Shown one piece after another: positions 1 to 6,507 of a stretch of 7,031 nucleotides of DNA (the first letter of the stretch is position 1; each line of letters starts with the position of its first letter). The DNA is from an uncultured Chloroflexota bacterium (GTDB lineage: Bacteria; Chloroflexota; Anaerolineae; B4-G1; DUEL01), in contig CAKZOY010000451.1 in assembly GCA_937138275.1 (NCBI GenBank), positions 1-7,031 of the forward strand. The letters run 5' to 3'. Position numbers and translations under genes: made by a program. The notes under the pieces are model-generated. The model was not told the DNA's origin, searched no databases, and saw only the letters and a list, made by a program, of their open reading frames with translations.

Positions 1-904
1 AAAAAGCCTCATACCATATAGATGGTATCACCGTGGCCAGCGCCCTCCGCAACAGGTTCCACTTCCGTTCTCCTGATACGTGGCCCAGGAATCGGATATT
101 CCGCAGCCCTTCCCGTTGCACCAACTCTTTTAACTCCGACATCTGGGGGCCATCTCCCGCGATCTGAAGACCTACTTCGGGCAACCCGGTTACGGCTTCA
201 ATCAAGACTTTCACGCCTTTCTCTGGTGATAATCGGCCCAAGTAAACTAAGGGCTCCCGAGGTTCCGTGAACCCTGCATCAGGCAGGGGGTCGGGCAGAA
301 AATTGCTCAGAACCGATATCCGCTCAGGTGTAGCCAGATCCCCCTCCACCAGTTTTTGAGCCACGAAAGGCGTCAGAGCGATCCAGCGATCAATCAGTTG
401 AAACGTACGCCATCGCCGGTGCAGTCCGATGGACAAAGCGTACAGGGCGCTCAGAAGATAGCTCTGGCGATAACACCGCCTGCGTATTGCCGGGAGGGTA
501 TTCCCGAATTTACACCGTTCACATATTTCACCCTGAGTATAGAAAAGGGCATTCGGACACAAAAAGCGGTAATTATGGACCGTCTGAACGATAGGGATAC
601 CGCTATGATCCAGGGCGTGGTAAACACCGGGCGAGATCAATGGGAATACGTTGTGGACGTGAGCCACATCCGGGCGCTCCTTGATTGCCAGTGATTTCAC
701 CTCCCGATAAGTCTGCCAGGAGAAAATGGCCTCAGGGAAGAAAATCGCCTTTTGCCACAAGCCGTAGCGCTTGATTTCTGTATTGTCTCGCGCGTAGAAA
801 ATGACTTCATGGCCTCGCTGGCGGAGTAAGGTTATCTGGGCTTCCACGGCCACTTTTTCGCCGCCGGGTTGCTGGTAATGGTTGTGGAGTATAAGTATCC
901 TCAT
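1..904 (-). CDS. GT4 glycosyltransferase, C-terminus outside window
   Basis: This gene should transfer a nucleotide-activated sugar to a growing lipid-linked oligosaccharide on the cytoplasmic membrane face. Its 301 visible codons run without a stop to the window edge. The start at 904 gives MRILILHNHYQQPGGE, the normal Rossmann strand of GT4 enzymes with the glycine loop at residues 14-15. Other family marks are HVHNVFP (82-88), TVHNYRFLCPN (108-118), LGRLSPEKG (222-230) and AGDGP (249-253). The last visible residues are PSIWYEAF, so the first Glu of the E-x7-E motif is present and the second lies outside. Four cysteines (C116, C128, C131, C144) form a C-x11-C-x2-C-x12-C pattern seen in one GT4 subgroup. 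The gene follows a 162-bp gap after a methyltransferase stub and has no strong Shine-Dalgarno (TTCTCC precedes the ATG). Donor and acceptor sugars cannot be told. Family assignment is firm. Confidence 0.93.
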   Translation of the reverse strand, partial: MRILILHNHYQQPGGEKVAVEAQITLLRQRGHEVIFYARDNTEIKRYGLWQKAIFFPEAIFSWQTYREVKSLAIKERPDVAHVHNVFPLISPGVYHALDHSGIPIVQTVHNYRFLCPNALFYTQGEICERCKFGNTLPAIRRRCYRQSYLLSALYALSIGLHRRWRTFQLIDRWIALTPFVAQKLVEGDLATPERISVLSNFLPDPLPDAGFTEPREPLVYLGRLSPEKGVKVLIEAVTGLPEVGLQIAGDGPQMSELKELVQREGLRNIRFLGHVSGERKWNLLRRALATVIPSIWYEAF

Positions 905-945
905 GGAGAACACACCAGGGCAATGCAGTGCTCGGTCAGCAAGCG

Positions 946-975
946 TATATAAAGATCCCTTGACAGAGCACGCAA
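946..975 (-). promoter_or_regulatory. candidate sigma-70-type promoter for the left GT4 gene
   Basis: In the 162-bp gap upstream of the left glycosyltransferase, the minus strand carries TTGCGT (975-970) and TATATA (951-946) separated by 18 bp, about 40 bp before the ATG at 904. The match is partial (3/6 and 4/6 to the E. coli consensus), and AT-rich boxes like this arise by chance. The rest of the gap (905-1066) shows no ORF with a start codon and no clear terminator. Because the neighbouring stub gene has lost its 3' end, a separate promoter here would be useful to the downstream gene. Confidence 0.28.
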
Positions 976-1066
976 TATTTTCCGAATGGTTAACAGCAAG
1001 AAAGTCAACGCGGGCGGGGCTCCTTGTTTTCTATAGTAAAGCAATAGGCCTTGTCAGGAACATATG

Positions 1067-1408
1067 CTATGCGTATGCGTATAACCTCCAAGCCGCAATC
1101 GCTCTCCAGCAGAGTTCTAAAATTGCGCAGATTGCTCTGATTGCCTCAACAGAGAAATCCAGGCCCACACACCAGCGCATAGGTAAATGCTGAAGCCAAT
1201 AATGTAAATCAGCTCCCGCACCCACGCCGCAGACCAAGACTGTTCTTATCTCAAGGCAACAGATCCGAAGCAATTCAAGCCCGTAACGATATTCCCGCTC
1301 TGCATAGAATTGCTCAACAGGAGTCCAGCGAACCGGTTCCAGGTTATAACGGGGTCGCACCCTGTTCTCAAAATCCATCTGTCGGTGCTTATACTCTGGT
1401 ATTTTCAT
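1067..1408 (-). pseudogene. truncated SAM methyltransferase (N-terminal stub, 113 codons)
   Basis: The protein begins MKIPEYKHRQMDFENRV and contains a class I SAM-binding motif I, VLVCGVGAGAD (residues 57-67), followed by the acidic second strand VGLDFS with D84 and the helix VEAIRAI. After about residue 95 the sequence becomes Cys/Trp/Ala-rich (ELCWRAIAAWRLYAYA) and stops. Class I methyltransferases usually continue for another 130 residues or more through motifs II-III, so the catalytic half is absent. Shifting frame near 1120 yields only about 37 more codons, with no methyltransferase motif. The start is well supported: it overlaps the preceding methyltransferase by 20 bp and has GAGGAG six bases upstream. 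The N-terminus differs from that of the neighbouring 264-residue methyltransferase, so it is not a recent tandem duplicate. It is probably a deletion or decay product and should not be catalytic. Confidence 0.75.
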
Positions 1409-2183
1409 GCGACTCTCCTCTGCGCGCCACTACAAAGTAGCCCAAAGTTATCAAACCGGCTATTTTGCTGCGTAAACTGCCAACTTTTGCGAAGCACCTT
1501 TCCCGCAGCCCAAGGTAAACCCACTGGGGAAGAGCCAAACACCAACGAACTATCATCCTTTCTCGCAATGGGATGGACTGACGTAGCAGTTGGCTGAGCG
1601 CGTTCACTGCACGTACGGATAAGGAACCCCATAAAGCCATTAACATTGCGCCCAGGCCTCCTCTGGTATGAATGTAGTGCACTTCTAACCCTGCCATCTG
1701 GCAGAGCAGGGCCAGCCCATAGGATGTGAACCGCCAATGGTCGTAGGGAGACTCGTGAATCGGGTAGATAAATGGTACTGAAAGAAGCAGATATCCTCCG
1801 GGTTTCAGAACACGGGCGAATTCCCTCATCACGGTAAAGGGATCTATTGTATGCTCCAGTACTTCGGTGCACAAAATCGTATCAAAACTCCGATTAGCAA
1901 ACGGGACTCGTTCTGCTAGGCATATAACATCAGCCATACCGACCCCGTGGGGTGAGTATACCACCTCTGTTCCGACGCTTTTCTCTACCAACGGTTCGTA
2001 AATCGCAGCGTAGGGCCGTTTTCCACAGCCAACATCCAGCAAGCGTCCCCTGATGAAAGGACGCGCCTGCAAAATCTCTCGGAGGAGCAATTCTCCTACC
2101 ACAATGGAGAGCGTTCTCCGCCAATTTACTCTGAACCTCTGGCGGCGCGTATCATAATATACTGATCCCAATTCTGAATTCAT
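1389..2183 (-). CDS. class I SAM-dependent methyltransferase (type 11-like)
   Basis: This soluble enzyme of 264 residues transfers a methyl group from S-adenosylmethionine. In this setting the acceptor is probably a sugar hydroxyl or a glycan intermediate, which is an inference from the neighbours. Motif I is LLDVGCGKRPY (48-58). G71-T72-E73 follows the second strand, the D85 region leads to VPFANRSFDTILCTEVLEH (93-111), and the late motif LKPGGYLLLSVPF is at 126-138, followed by HESPYDHWRFTSYG (143-156). These match Methyltransf_11 proteins common in polysaccharide clusters. The C-terminal third is hydrophobic and basic and ends in the strand LGYFVVARR, typical of the fold. The start ATG overlaps the TGA of the upstream glycosyltransferase (ATGA), implying translational coupling, because there is no strong Shine-Dalgarno. 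The 3' end overlaps the next stub by 20 bp. The gene looks complete. Confidence 0.93.
   Translation of the reverse strand: MNSELGSVYYDTRRQRFRVNWRRTLSIVVGELLLREILQARPFIRGRLLDVGCGKRPYAAIYEPLVEKSVGTEVVYSPHGVGMADVICLAERVPFANRSFDTILCTEVLEHTIDPFTVMREFARVLKPGGYLLLSVPFIYPIHESPYDHWRFTSYGLALLCQMAGLEVHYIHTRGGLGAMLMALWGSLSVRAVNALSQLLRQSIPLRERMIVRWCLALPQWVYLGLRERCFAKVGSLRSKIAGLITLGYFVVARRGESHENTRV
1415..1420 (-). promoter_or_regulatory. Shine-Dalgarno GAGGAG of the methyltransferase stub
   Basis: The minus strand reads GAGGAG at 1420-1415, with six bases before the ATG at 1408-1406. It lies inside the 3' end of the preceding methyltransferase gene. It decides the start of the stub and shows that initiation signals remain although the 3' half of the gene is lost. 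Confidence 0.6.
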
Positions 2184-3421
2184 CTCTGAAGTATCTGGCA
2201 GTAGATGGCAAAGGTATCCGCAGCGTTACGTTCCCAGGAAAAATACTCTTGTACAATTCGCTGTCCTATCTCTCCCATCTGACGACGCCGTTCGGGATCG
2301 TTGATAAGTCGCCGCAAAGCAACGACAAGACTCTCCACATCCCGGGGTTTGACCAACTCAATGCAATCTCCAAGGGCTTTCAAGTCCTCCGGCCCACCCG
2401 CCCCTTCGCACCCTATCACGGGTTTCCCCTGACTCAGAGCTTCAATGTATACAATACCGAAGGCTTCGTTCCAACTGGGTAAAACAAAGATATCGCAACT
2501 GGCAAAATAGCGCCATACTTCCTGATGGGGTTTGTACCCCTCAAACGATACAATGTCATCTATACCTAACGATCGGGCAAGACGTTCCAGAGGCTCCCGT
2601 TGAGAACCATCTCCCACAATTACATAACGGAGATGCCCTTCATCCCGCAACCGCCGAAGGGCGTGTAGTACGTACGAATGCCCTTTCCTTTCTTCCAGGT
2701 ATCCTACTGACAATAAGTTAATCGCTTCGTTCCGGATTCGGCGAGCCTGTAGATTGGTCATTGCATCGGAAGGATTTCCACCCAAACGCACAATCTGTGC
2801 TTTCTCTGGAGTACCCCCATAACGCACAATCTGCCTCATTGTCCAAGTGCTATTGGCGAGGATCGCATCTGCGTTGCGAAAAACCCAGCGGATAATTGTG
2901 GCGCTAACGGGGTTTTGTTTAGCCGTATAGGTTACGTCTGCCCCGTGAATGCTAACTATCACGGGCAGTTTCATCCACCGCCTGGCAAGCAGAGCGATCA
3001 CTCCACAGGGACTTGCGTAATGAGCATGAACCAGATCAAAATGATGGCTGTGATGCAAATCTTTTAGCAGGTTGAGCAAAAAAGGATAAGCGAAAAATCC
3101 CCAGAGCCCATGAAAGATTTGCCTGGGAGGAGATGTGTAGCGCGGGTAGAACACCGGAATACCACTATCTGACTCCCGATAAAAAGGAATGTGTCTCAAC
3201 TCGGCTTGCCATTGTTTCCACTCCTTCAAAAAAGACCTGGGACGTATCAGGCGCTTCCAGAGCCTGAGGTGAGGGAAAACCCGCACAGGTGCGATGACCG
3301 TCACGTCGCAATAGGGCAGCAGATGGCGGGCTTGGTTTTCCACAAAAATGCCAAGAGCCGGCCTGACCGGGTTAGGGTAGAGTTCGGATATGAACAGGAC
3401 GTGCAATCGCTCTTTGGGCAT
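2180..3421 (-). CDS. GT4 family glycosyltransferase
   Basis: This 413-residue protein is a GT-B fold retaining glycosyltransferase and appears complete. Its N-terminal domain opens with LHVLFISELYPNPVRPALGI and GIFVENQARHL (24-34), followed by VHAHYASP (131-138) and SIHGADVT (157-164). The C-terminal donor-binding domain has LSVGYLEERKGH (237-248), IVGDGSQREPLERLA (268-282) and the E-x7-E motif from E319 to E327 (EAFGIVYIE). The position where many relatives have NGVD reads LGGNPSD here. It should add one sugar to the lipid-linked repeat unit at the inner face of the cytoplasmic membrane, with donor unknown. The start at 3421 overlaps the upstream polymerase/ligase gene by 50 bp but has GGAGG ten bases upstream, so I keep it. 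The stop shares ATGA with the methyltransferase downstream. Confidence 0.95.
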   Translation of the reverse strand: MPKERLHVLFISELYPNPVRPALGIFVENQARHLLPYCDVTVIAPVRVFPHLRLWKRLIRPRSFLKEWKQWQAELRHIPFYRESDSGIPVFYPRYTSPPRQIFHGLWGFFAYPFLLNLLKDLHHSHHFDLVHAHYASPCGVIALLARRWMKLPVIVSIHGADVTYTAKQNPVSATIIRWVFRNADAILANSTWTMRQIVRYGGTPEKAQIVRLGGNPSDAMTNLQARRIRNEAINLLSVGYLEERKGHSYVLHALRRLRDEGHLRYVIVGDGSQREPLERLARSLGIDDIVSFEGYKPHQEVWRYFASCDIFVLPSWNEAFGIVYIEALSQGKPVIGCEGAGGPEDLKALGDCIELVKPRDVESLVVALRRLINDPERRRQMGEIGQRIVQEYFSWERNAADTFAIYCQILQR

Positions 3422-4649
3422 CAGCAGCGATCCTCCATTTAGACTCGCCAGCGACTTCGCGCCACAAACCTAAAAAACAAGCCCAGTAGATGAGAAAGAT
3501 CATCCGTGCTTCAATTCCCATCAGGTTAGACTCTACCAACCCGACGATGAAAAACGAAATTAATCCCATCCACAGCGCTGCCAATAAAGGCTCTCTGTGA
3601 AACAGCCGATATTGAAAAGCGGAATGGCCGCATTTCCATAAGTACGAGAAAATAGTGAGTATGATTCCTAACCCTGGTAGGCCATACGCAAGCAACAGAT
3701 AGAGATACAGGTTGTGGGGTTGCGGGTAAATAGAGCGCGCACCAAATTCCTCCATCCCATTGCCTATCAGTAGGATTACCGGGTGATCTGCGATCGTCTC
3801 AAGAACAGTGCGCCACAATTGAAATCGCCACCACAGTGTGTTCAGGTATGCCGGAGGCAGCCAATGAAAGGCGAACCAGGCAACGGCTCCCCATACTATC
3901 AGAGTTCCCCCAAAGAGAAGCAAGAATTGCTCCCAATTTTTCACCAACCGAACGATCAGGAAACCTATAAGACAGGGCACCATCACCAATAGACTGGCTT
4001 TGGCGTATGTCCAAAACAATACTACAAATAGTGTCAACACAGAGACTGTTTTCAAAAGCCTCTTGGAAATGCGATGGTGCCCCTTCACAGGCCAGGCGAT
4101 GGCACATAAAAGCGAGAAGAGAAGATACATCGCAAACCCATTGGGATGAGAGAAAAAGCCCACTGCGTAAGAGGCAGTCACAAGACTCCAGCTCTCTGGA
4201 GATAGGCTGAAACCAGTTTTATAGGCAGCAAGAGGGGTAATGAAGGGCCGAAACGTATCGGCGAAGTGTTGGTAAATCCCAACAAAACCGTTCCCTATTG
4301 CTATGGCGAGCAGAAGACCTATCCATCTCCGCCAACCAGAGCGGACCGAAGAAAACAAGATAGCGAAGGATACAAATGGAATAACCCAATCTCGCACATC
4401 ACTTAAGCCGTTTTGCCAGTTATGGGCCCAGGGACGAACCATAAAAGCCCAACACACCATTATGGCGAGCAAGAGCAACAGAAGATTTTTGGGCATTATC
4501 AGACGTTTCTTTTGGAGGAGATATATAAATAGAGCAGATGAGACCAATAAAATGGTTGGTTCCATTATGGCAAAACTGAAGATGCCCAGTTCCACCCGGT
4601 ATTGAACAGTGGGCGCTAAAAACAGCAGGAAAAGGAGAAAAGCAATCAT
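3372..4649 (-). CDS. O-antigen polymerase/ligase (Wzy/WaaL-type) membrane protein
   Basis: This polytopic membrane protein should act on the periplasmic or outer face, either polymerising lipid-linked repeat units or ligating finished glycan to its acceptor. It has 425 residues from the chosen start, about ten or more hydrophobic helices, and the Wzy_C/O-antigen ligase hallmarks. FFSHPNGFAMYL (165-176) is followed by WTYAKASLL (213-221), then by an extracytoplasmic stretch with RFQLWRTVLETIADHP (275-290), the glycine-rich LLIGNGMEEFG (293-303) and PHNLYLYLLLAYGLPG (311-326). An ATG 48 bases further upstream (4697) would add 16 polar residues. I prefer 4649 because it gives an ATGA overlap with the flippase stop and places the first membrane helix at the N-terminus. 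The last 20 residues are basic and soluble and overlap the next gene. Sequence alone does not separate polymerase from ligase. Confidence 0.9.
   Translation of the reverse strand: MIAFLLFLLFLAPTVQYRVELGIFSFAIMEPTILLVSSALFIYLLQKKRLIMPKNLLLLLLAIMVCWAFMVRPWAHNWQNGLSDVRDWVIPFVSFAILFSSVRSGWRRWIGLLLAIAIGNGFVGIYQHFADTFRPFITPLAAYKTGFSLSPESWSLVTASYAVGFFSHPNGFAMYLLFSLLCAIAWPVKGHHRISKRLLKTVSVLTLFVVLFWTYAKASLLVMVPCLIGFLIVRLVKNWEQFLLLFGGTLIVWGAVAWFAFHWLPPAYLNTLWWRFQLWRTVLETIADHPVILLIGNGMEEFGARSIYPQPHNLYLYLLLAYGLPGLGIILTIFSYLWKCGHSAFQYRLFHREPLLAALWMGLISFFIVGLVESNLMGIEARMIFLIYWACFLGLWREVAGESKWRIAADAQRAIARPVHIRTLP
3432..3436 (-). promoter_or_regulatory. Shine-Dalgarno GGAGG of the internal GT4 gene
   Basis: GGAGG at 3436-3432 on the minus strand lies ten bases before the ATG at 3421, inside the coding sequence of the polymerase/ligase gene. 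It supports the long 50-bp overlap as real rather than a misplaced start. Confidence 0.6.
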
Positions 4650-6079
4650 CGGCTTGCTCTTCCTGCCTCTTGTTTGGTTAGAAAATTCCTGCCCCAAAGA
4701 ACAAAGCCCGTGCCAGCAGAAAGCAAGAACACCCAGGCTGCATTGACAAGGGAGAGTAAAATGACATCATCACTGGTGCTCCACAGCTGTTCAAATCCTT
4801 TGATTCCGCAATATCCCACCAGGGTGCTTACCACAATCAGGGAGATGGAATACAGCGAATATTTAATGGGGTAAAGCCGCAAAGATACCCCGGCAATCCC
4901 ACCTGTCCAGAAGCCATAAGCCACAACAGTCGCCCACGCGGCGCCCATTACGCCGTAACGGGGGATCCACCAGAAGTTCAATCCCAGACAAACCGCCGCG
5001 GCGATCCAGCCGATAACCGGCAGATACTGGGTGCGGTCTTTAAGCATAATTCCTACATTAAGCGGATAACTCAAGCCATAGATAAGATAGGCCAGCAGAA
5101 TCACCGGCACCAGTTTCATCCCCATCCAGTACTCATGCGGGGCAACCCAGTGATAGAAGGCCGGAGTCAGTGCAGTAACACACAGGCTAAAACAAACCGC
5201 CGCCCAAAGGTATAAGAGCAAAGCCTGAGCATACTTATGCGACGGATCGCTTTGAGTCGCAATCTTAAACCGTCGCGGCGCCCAGTCCAACGCAAAAGGG
5301 CGCGTGATCAGAATGTCCAGAGTCGCAGCAATTTTATAGGCAAAAGTGTACACAGCCACACTCTCCAGAGTTGAGAAATGTTGTAGCACATAACGGTCGG
5401 ATGCTAATAGGACATATGAGGCAAGGTTGGTAGGAAGCAACGGCAGTCCATAACGCACAACACGTTTCAATCTCTCCAGATCCAGCCTCGGAAGAGAAAT
5501 ATAACGAAATCCCAGCGCCCCGGCCCCGCCTAACATTACAATTGTTCCGCCCAGCCGTCCCAGCAACGCTCCGGGCAATCCATATCCAGTATGTACCAAC
5601 CCAATGGATAAACCCATAAACAAGAGCATACGCCCTACTGACAGAAAAACAAACGTGACAGCCTGTTCTCTTATCCGGAACAAAGTCAGGAGCAAGGAAA
5701 AGAGCGCCTCAAGCCAGGCTATGGCGAGTGTCTCAATTAAGGTGAAAGGAGTACCAGGAAGAGAAAAATGGAGGCCGTTGGTCACAAGAAACGTGCCGCC
5801 TACAAAGATCATCCCACCCCACAGAGCGATTACCAGCAAAACGCTCCCGACCAATTGTGCCTGTGAGCGCTCATCAGCCAGAAACCAATATTCCCGCATC
5901 AATCCGACTTCCAATCCGGCCAGCATCACCATATTGAGAAGCAAGATGGCTATCTCAAAGATAGCCCATGCTCCATACTCTTCTGGTGTGAAGACATTAA
6001 CCAAGTAGGGAACAAGCAAGAATAAAGCAGCGCTGTTCGCTGCGCTTCCAATTGCGTAAACCAGATTCTTTCTAAGCAT
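4646..6079 (-). CDS. polysaccharide flippase (Wzx-type, MATE/MVF superfamily)
   Basis: This 477-residue membrane protein belongs to the polysaccharide-exporter branch that flips undecaprenyl-linked oligosaccharides across the cytoplasmic membrane. The N-terminus MLRKNLVYAIGSAANSAALF and TPEEYGAWAIFE (31-42) are typical of the family. Basic and polar residues inside the first half (R62, E63, R135-R137) precede a second bundle beginning YGLPLLPTNLASYVLLASDRYVL (210-232). That bundle is followed by FAYKIAATLDIL (246-257) and later YGLSYPLNVGIML (334-346) and YGVMGAAWATVVAY (375-388). I count roughly 12-14 hydrophobic segments, the normal number, and the length is normal. The ATG at 6079 has no recognisable Shine-Dalgarno and lies 25 bases after the stop of a methyltransferase stub. 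The 3' end overlaps the polymerase/ligase start (ATGA). The substrate glycan is unknown. Confidence 0.94.
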   Translation of the reverse strand: MLRKNLVYAIGSAANSAALFLLVPYLVNVFTPEEYGAWAIFEIAILLLNMVMLAGLEVGLMREYWFLADERSQAQLVGSVLLVIALWGGMIFVGGTFLVTNGLHFSLPGTPFTLIETLAIAWLEALFSLLLTLFRIREQAVTFVFLSVGRMLLFMGLSIGLVHTGYGLPGALLGRLGGTIVMLGGAGALGFRYISLPRLDLERLKRVVRYGLPLLPTNLASYVLLASDRYVLQHFSTLESVAVYTFAYKIAATLDILITRPFALDWAPRRFKIATQSDPSHKYAQALLLYLWAAVCFSLCVTALTPAFYHWVAPHEYWMGMKLVPVILLAYLIYGLSYPLNVGIMLKDRTQYLPVIGWIAAAVCLGLNFWWIPRYGVMGAAWATVVAYGFWTGGIAGVSLRLYPIKYSLYSISLIVVSTLVGYCGIKGFEQLWSTSDDVILLSLVNAAWVFLLSAGTGFVLWGRNFLTKQEAGRASR

Positions 6080-6104
6080 TTGAAGCCGTACTAACCCAGT
6101 AGTT

Positions 6105-6263
6105 TTAGTCGAATTTCTTCAATGCCCTCTCAAGGGCTTCTACGCGGGCTTTATACAAACACGCGTTGTAACGAGGTCCCAAGCCAATACAACCAGAACC
6201 AGTAAGATCAAATCTGCGGCGCAATCGCTCTTCCCAATAATCCTGCATAGAGTATTCAATCAT
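6105..6263 (-). pseudogene. truncated methyltransferase N-terminus (52 codons)
   Basis: This short frame encodes MIEYSMQDYWEERLRRRF, then DLTGSGCIGLGPRYNACLYK, then ARVEALERALKKFD and a TAA. The pattern YWEERL-x-R-x-F-x-L-x-G-x-G-x-IG-x4-YN-x2-LY matches the segment that precedes the SAM-binding motif in a group of methyltransferases from polysaccharide clusters. I recognise this from general familiarity and have not searched it. The reading ends just where motif I (the DVGCGxG loop) would be expected, so no cofactor site is present and the protein cannot be an active methyltransferase. The start is convincing, with GGAGGAG just upstream of the ATG at 6263. The stop is 25 bases before the flippase start. 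It may be a deletion remnant, or a short leader ORF kept because it couples translation into wzx. Confidence is good for the frame and moderate for the family. Confidence 0.72.
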
Positions 6264-6507
6264 CACTCCTCCAGCCACTACTCAACCAGCTCCGAGAACG
6301 ATCTCAAGACTTTGGCCCACTTGCCTACCATTAGCATAGTTGAGGTTCCCTGGTTGAGCCAGGCCGTAGGTTGAGCTAGGGCGCCGCCGGAACCCGATCT
6401 GCCCACTCACCTTTTCCGGTGCAGGCAAGACAACTCCATCCTGATGGCAGAATACGCCTTGGTGCGTGTACCTTGCCTGCCCTCTCTTCCTTAACAGGGG
6501 CAGCGCC
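6264..6507 (-). other. unassigned segment between two gene stubs
   Basis: About 245 bp lie between the point where epimerase similarity ends and the start of the 52-codon methyltransferase stub. The minus strand has one frame here, ending in TGA at 6284-6282, that stays open for about 70 codons. It includes QDGVVLPAPEKVSGQIGFRR and TYGLAQPGNLNYANG, has no visible start, and I do not recognise it. The epimerase frame itself runs on to a TAG at 6376 with non-family sequence. Imperfect short repeats occur (GGTTGAGCCAGG at 6352-6363 and GGTTGAGCTAGG at 6369-6380), but there is no transposase and no clear insertion-sequence ends. It could be the 3' remnant of another lost gene or non-coding filler. 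Confidence 0.4.
6266..6272 (-). promoter_or_regulatory. Shine-Dalgarno GGAGGAG of the 52-codon stub
   Basis: GGAGGAG at 6272-6266 precedes the ATG at 6263-6261 (five bases from GGAG, two from the end of the run). It is the strongest ribosome-binding sequence in front of the flippase and is the main reason to call the short frame translated. An in-frame GTG at 6266-6264 overlaps it and is a less likely start. Confidence 0.6.

Noticed and set aside
882..1193. Plus-strand 103-residue frame over the gap and the methyltransferase stub.
   Set aside because: It overlaps the GT4 start and the stub in antisense, has no clear ribosome-binding site and resembles no family I know.
1405..1872. Minus-strand 155-residue frame inside the 264-residue methyltransferase.
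   Set aside because: It is a shadow frame of a gene with unmistakable methyltransferase motifs. Its own translation is Ser/Arg-rich without motifs.
5604..6008. Plus-strand 134-residue frame antisense to the flippase.
   Set aside because: It is the Lys/Ser/Thr-rich complement of a hydrophobic membrane-protein gene, a common artefact.
6281..6358. 9-bp inverted repeat CTCAACCAG / CTGGTTGAG in the unassigned segment.
   Set aside because: Large loop (60 bp), no T-tract and no symmetry beyond the 9 bp. It is within chance expectation.
6421..6480. Perfect 9-bp inverted repeat GCAGGCAAG / CTTGCCTGC enclosing 42 bp, like the ends of a 60-bp miniature element.
   Set aside because: No target-site duplication flanks it, and one or two such 9-bp pairs within 80 bp are expected by chance in a 7-kb window.
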